A program made the position numbers and the translations under genes. The notes below the pieces were generated by a model, which saw nothing but the letters and a program-made list of their open reading frames with translations, made no database searches and had not been told where the DNA came from. Shown here piece by piece: positions 61,055 through 64,000 of a stretch of 64,000 nt of DNA. The DNA comes from Bordetella parapertussis (GTDB lineage Bacteria; Pseudomonadota; Gammaproteobacteria; Burkholderiales; SG8-41), in NCBI GenBank assembly GCA_945906935.1, contig CAMDSO010000007.1, positions 1 through 64,000 of the forward strand. Direction: 5' to 3'. How positions within the stretch are numbered: position 1 is the stretch's first letter; every line of letters starts with the position of its first letter.

Positions 61055-61136
61055 TGCGCCGCAACATTTATTTTAGTCTAGACCTTGACTTCGCCCTACT
61101 CGCCATTATAATTTCAATTGTGCGTTGCAACATTTA
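61055..61136 (+). promoter_or_regulatory. Paired TGC-N3-GCA repeats upstream of the phasin gene
   Basis: TGCGCCGCAACATTTA (61055-61070) and TGCGTTGCAACATTTA (61121-61136) are 16-bp direct repeats differing at two bases, 66 bp apart. Each contains a TGC-N3-GCA dyad. PhaR, the PHB-responsive repressor of phasins, has been described as binding CTGCN3GCAG-like sites in alphaproteobacteria (from memory), so these are candidate PhaR operators. Confidence 0.55.
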
Positions 61137-61203
61137 AACCTCGTCAAGCCGCAAATCTAGAAATTAAACAATTGTTTTGCAATAACTTTTGAAGGAGATT
61201 GCA

Positions 61204-61743
61204 ATGTATCAAACCCCTGAGCAACTGATGGCCATGAACAAAGCCAGCCTGGAAGCCGCCGTGCGTTTCGCCGGTATCGCCCTTGAAGGCGCCGAACGGT
61301 TCATGGAAGTGCAATTGAAAGCCGCCAAGGGCGCTTTTGCCGACGGCGTGCAACAAGCCAAGGCATTATCCGAAATCAAAACCCCGCAGGACCTCACGCA
61401 AATCAAGACTTCGATGCTGCAACCGGGGATGGAAAAAACCGCCTCCTACGTAAAGAGCGTCTACGACGTTGCTGCAGCGACCCAGAACGAACTCAACAAG
61501 CTGGTTGAAGAGCAAATTTCTGAGTTCAACAAGCAGGTGGTGACTTCGCTCGACAAGATCGTGAAGACCGCACCGGCCGGATCGGATGTCGCCGTGGCCG
61601 CATTCAAATCAGCCATGACTGGCATGAATGCAGCCTACGACAACATGAGCAAATCGGCCAAGCAGTTTGCCGATCTGACCCATGCCAATGTCGAGGCAGC
61701 CGCCTCGCAGGCAATCAACCCGGGCAAAAAGAAAGCCGCCTGA
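61204..61743 (+). CDS. phaP: Phasin family protein
   Basis: A 179-aa protein from MYQTPEQLMAMNKASLEAAV, with AAGGAG 8 nt upstream. The amphipathic helical pattern of betaproteobacterial phasins is clear (FAGIALEGAERFMEVQLKAAKGAFADGVQQAKAL, DMAAATQ-like DVAAATQNELNKLVEEQI, AASQAINPGKKKAA). Phasins coat polyhydroxyalkanoate granules and control their size. No PHA synthase gene is in the window. A strong terminator follows, so it is probably monocistronic and highly expressed. Confidence 0.95.
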   Translation: MYQTPEQLMAMNKASLEAAVRFAGIALEGAERFMEVQLKAAKGAFADGVQQAKALSEIKTPQDLTQIKTSMLQPGMEKTASYVKSVYDVAAATQNELNKLVEEQISEFNKQVVTSLDKIVKTAPAGSDVAVAAFKSAMTGMNAAYDNMSKSAKQFADLTHANVEAAASQAINPGKKKAA

Positions 61744-61760
61744 GTTTTCTCTGCGCATAA

Positions 61761-61789
61761 AAAACCCCGGCTATATGCCGGGTTTTTTT
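61761..61789 (+). terminator. Intrinsic terminator of the phasin gene
   Basis: Stem CCCGGC/GCCGGG (61766-61771 with 61777-61782), loop TATAT, then seven T residues (61783-61789). The A-rich left flank makes it partly bidirectional. Confidence 0.9.
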
Positions 61790-61808
61790 ATGCCTCCCGC
61801 AACCCGCG

Positions 61809-62564
61809 CTAGCGTCCCTCTTCGATGGTTTTCGCCCAGCGAAATCCGAGCGCTGTCACGCCCTCCTTCAATTCCGCCATCGCCACCGCGATGCGCGTTG
61901 CATCACCACGCACGCCGAGTTCGATATAGCGGTCACTGTCACTCATGTGCGGCAGGCTGAAGACCTTCAAGCCCGGATGGCGTTTAAGGCAATCATTCAT
62001 CAAGTCGATGATCATGCTCTCGCCGGCACCGCGCACGATGATGGCCTCTTCGGCGACGCTGCCGGCAGCAAACTGTGCGCGATACTGGTCGTCGAGCACC
62101 CAGGCCATCATCGGCCAGGCCATCTGCGGAAAGCCCGGCAAAAAATGATGATGATTAAAACTGAAGCCGGGAATGCGGTTGTACGGGTTGGGAATGATGC
62201 GGCTGCCGGTTGGAAATTCACCCATCTGCAAACGCTGCGGCGTGATGTCGGCACCAAAACGCGCACGGATCTCGGTGTCGGCATCCGGATGCAGCGTCAG
62301 CGCAACGCCAACGGCGTCGGCCGCGCACTGCCGCGTGTGATCGTCCGGCGTGGCACCGATGCCGCCAAAGCTGAACACCACGTCGTCCGTCGCCAGTGTG
62401 CGCTTGAGCGTGGCCGTGATCAGTGCCGGCTCATCGGCCAGATACTGACACCAGGACAATTCAAGACCCCGCTCACGCAGCGTCGAAATAACCGTGGCCA
62501 TGTGTTTGTCCTGGCGTTTGCCCGACATGATTTCATCACCGATGATAATGGCGCCAAATTGCAT
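61809..62564 (-). CDS. MoCF-domain protein (CinA N-terminal-like)
   Basis: A 251-aa protein starting MQFGAIIIGDEIMSGKRQDKH, with the MoaB/Mog fold motif VVFSFGGIGATPDDHTRQCAADAVG and PGFPQMAWPMMAWVLDD. It matches the N-terminal half of CinA without the nicotinamide-nucleotide amidase domain. Such proteins act on pyrophosphate bonds of nucleotides in some cases (FAD, ADP-ribose), but the activity here is not certain. It is convergent with the phasin gene across the terminator. Confidence 0.88.
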   Translation of the reverse strand: MQFGAIIIGDEIMSGKRQDKHMATVISTLRERGLELSWCQYLADEPALITATLKRTLATDDVVFSFGGIGATPDDHTRQCAADAVGVALTLHPDADTEIRARFGADITPQRLQMGEFPTGSRIIPNPYNRIPGFSFNHHHFLPGFPQMAWPMMAWVLDDQYRAQFAAGSVAEEAIIVRGAGESMIIDLMNDCLKRHPGLKVFSLPHMSDSDRYIELGVRGDATRIAVAMAELKEGVTALGFRWAKTIEEGR

Positions 62565-62606
62565 GATGCTTTTCTCTCCCTGACAGGTTGCATGAAACCG
62601 GCCTCG

Positions 62607-63035
62607 TCAGCCGTATATGTAAGATTCCAGTTGTCCGATCACGAACTGCTGCTCTGAAATTGTTTCCTTGACCAGATCACCAATCGACAACAGTCCGGTC
62701 AATTTGCCGTCCTCAATCACCGGCAAATGGCGGATGCGCTTCTCAGTCATCAGGGCCATGCATTCTTCAATAGTCCGTTGTGGCCCCACGCAAACAACGC
62801 GCTCCGTCATGATTTCCGAGACGCGTGTGTCGTGTGATGACCTGCCCTGCAAAACAATCTTCCGTGCGTAATCGCGTTCCGACAGAATACCCGCCAGCCG
62901 GCCATCGGCCACCACCGGCAACGCGCCGATCCCGTGCTCCGCCATCAAGCGCAGTGCGTCTATCACCGGCACATCGGGTTCTATCGTGAAAACACCGGAC
63001 TGCTTGCCCTGCAACAACTGTCTGACAGTCTTCAT
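62607..63035 (-). CDS. Tandem CBS-domain protein
   Basis: A 142-aa protein from MKTVRQLLQGKQSGV, with GGAG 6 nt upstream; the track start at 63113 is not supported. Two CBS motifs are present: VIDALRLMAEHGIGALPVVADGRLAGILSERDYARKI and TIEECMALMTEKRIRHLPVIEDGKLTGLLSIGDLVKE. Together they form one Bateman module that binds adenine nucleotides. Stand-alone CBS proteins are regulators of partner enzymes; none is indicated here. It is upstream of the CinA-like gene on the same strand. Confidence 0.93.
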   Translation of the reverse strand: MKTVRQLLQGKQSGVFTIEPDVPVIDALRLMAEHGIGALPVVADGRLAGILSERDYARKIVLQGRSSHDTRVSEIMTERVVCVGPQRTIEECMALMTEKRIRHLPVIEDGKLTGLLSIGDLVKETISEQQFVIGQLESYIYG

Positions 63036-63190
63036 GTCTTTCTCCGTTGCGTGATGGAAAAGCGCCAACAATCCGGATGTCATCGAGTGTAATCCAATCC
63101 CGCCGCCACGCAACTGCCGCGTTAATCACGCTATGATCGCCTCGCCCCTGCGCCCCTCTCTGCGGCGGGGCGCAGTATCCGGAGTGCTCT

Positions 63191-64000
63191 ATGTATAAAA
63201 AACACCTGGCGTTTTTCCGCGAGCTCTGGTCGCTGGCCCGCCCCTATTGGTTCGGCAAAGAAAAATGGGCGGCACGCGGCCTGCTTGCCGCGGTGATTGG
63301 CCTCAACCTCGGCCTCGTCTACCTCGAAGTCGTACTCAGCTATTGGCAGAATGATTTCTACAACACCCTGCAAACCAGCAACCAGGACGCCTTCTTCCGT
63401 GAGTTGATGCGCTTTTGCTGGCTCGCAGCGGCCTTCATTGGCATCGGCGCCTACGAGTTGTATCTCAACCAGATGCTGCAAATCCGCTGGCGCGAATGGC
63501 TGACCACGCATTATCTCGACGAGTGGATCGGCGCTGGTGTTCACTACCGCCTGCAAATCAGCGGTGGTGGCAGCGACAACCCCGACCAACGGATCGCCGA
63601 GGATCTCGCCGAATTCTGCGAAAAAACGCTGGCGCTGGCCCTCGGCCTGATGTCGGCGGTGATCACACTGCTGTCCTTTCTGGTGATTCTGTGGACGCTG
63701 TCCGGTTCGCTGGCGGTGACCCTCTTCGGCCATGCGATCGAAATCCCCGGCTATATGCTGTGGGTCGCACTGCTCTATTCGGTGGCCGGCACGCTGCTGG
63801 TGCACTGGATCGGCAAACCGCTGATCACGATGAATTTTGAAAAACAAAAAGTCGAGGCCGACTTCCGCTTCTCGCTGGTGCGCTTTCGCGAGAACAGCGA
63901 GGCAGTGGCACTTTATCGCGGCGAAGCCGACGAATTACGCCAGCTGCACGGACGCTTCGCGCAGATCGTCACCAACTGGTGGCACATCATGCGCAAGACC
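63191..64000 (+). CDS. SbmA/BacA- or YddA-like ABC transporter (3' end outside window)
   Basis: The ORF track missed this gene because no stop occurs before the window ends. ATG 63191 has GGAG 6 nt upstream. The translation begins MYKKHLAFFRELWSLARPYWF. It continues with EVVLSYWQNDFYNTLQTSNQDAFF, QMLQIRWREWLTTHYLDEWI, DNPDQRIAEDLAEFCEKTLALALGL and NFEKQKVEADFRFSLVRFRENSEAVALYRGE. This is the membrane domain shared by SbmA/BacA peptide importers and YddA-type ABC exporters. The FEKQKVEADFRFSLVRFRENSE segment is strongly typical. Whether an ATPase domain follows lies outside the window; the YddA type would have one. Confidence 0.9.
   Translation, partial: MYKKHLAFFRELWSLARPYWFGKEKWAARGLLAAVIGLNLGLVYLEVVLSYWQNDFYNTLQTSNQDAFFRELMRFCWLAAAFIGIGAYELYLNQMLQIRWREWLTTHYLDEWIGAGVHYRLQISGGGSDNPDQRIAEDLAEFCEKTLALALGLMSAVITLLSFLVILWTLSGSLAVTLFGHAIEIPGYMLWVALLYSVAGTLLVHWIGKPLITMNFEKQKVEADFRFSLVRFRENSEAVALYRGEADELRQLHGRFAQIVTNWWHIMRKT

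Noticed and set aside
63131-63847. 238-aa minus-strand ORF
   Set aside because: Shadow of the SbmA/YddA-like gene, which has a good ribosome site and clear family motifs on the plus strand.
1-64000. tRNA or rRNA genes
   Set aside because: Scanning the gaps between genes for T-loop and rRNA-like sequences gave nothing convincing; a dedicated tRNA scan could still find one that I missed.

Overview
The window looks like a chromosome segment of a GC-rich betaproteobacterium, probably Burkholderiales or a relative. The support is three solitary Bug/TctC-type binding proteins, a phasin, a STAS-fused MlaE-type lipid transport operon, an HAE1 RND efflux operon, an ArsJ/GAPDH arsenic cluster, and high-GC codon use almost throughout. 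Genes are dense. I saw no rRNA, tRNA or CRISPR array. All functions are assigned by reading motifs in the translations; no search was run.

Layout. 0-1 kb: an MNT nucleotidyltransferase/HEPN pair (toxin-antitoxin-like), cut by the window edge. 1-16 kb: housekeeping and stress genes, including HrpA, a PEBP-like protein, an aminopeptidase/hydrolase/phosphatase operon, a TauE-type exporter, an aminotransferase, a DUF1993 gene broken by one in-frame stop, and a Cache-PAS histidine kinase with an Rcp1-like response regulator. 15-17.4 kb: nitroreductase, DoxX, YceI and pirin. 17.5-23.4 kb: a complete RND efflux operon whose adaptor ends in a repetitive DAKG tail. 23.7-33.6 kb: a long minus-strand run of acyl-CoA catabolism genes (2-hydroxyacid dehydrogenase, NDP-forming acyl-CoA ligase, enoyl-CoA hydratase, acyl-CoA dehydrogenase, SCPx-thiolase-like protein, DUF35 partner), followed by an LVIVD protein and a Bug binding protein. 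34-37.9 kb: arsenic cluster arsR-gapdh-arsJ-acr3. 38-44.5 kb: pabB, DUF924, a decayed class III alcohol dehydrogenase, gluQ, rhomboid, Bug and patatin genes.

44.6-45.1 kb holds the most interesting locus. A carboxymuconolactone decarboxylase/AhpD-like gene is split by an in-frame TGA exactly at the second Cys of its CxxC motif. A GC-rich hairpin with a GGUC apical loop follows at a distance typical of a bacterial SECIS element. This is a candidate CxxU selenoprotein. The alternative is a nonsense mutation.

45.3-50.4 kb: a Bug protein, a FadR-type GntR regulator, and a divergent catabolic operon (Gfo/Idh/MocA oxidoreductase, creatininase-like hydrolase, cupin, 2-hydroxyacid dehydrogenase) with a palindromic operator over its -10 box. 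50.9-56.9 kb is visibly richer in A+T and looks acquired: formyltransferase, periplasmic solute-binding protein, a divergent DAACS symporter lacking NMDGT, a Cache-class III cyclase, and a dead IS1595-type transposase. 57-61 kb: HinT and an MCE/Mla-like lipid transport operon. 61-64 kb: phasin with paired upstream repeats, a CinA-like MoCF protein, a CBS protein, and an SbmA/YddA-like ABC transporter that runs off the end.
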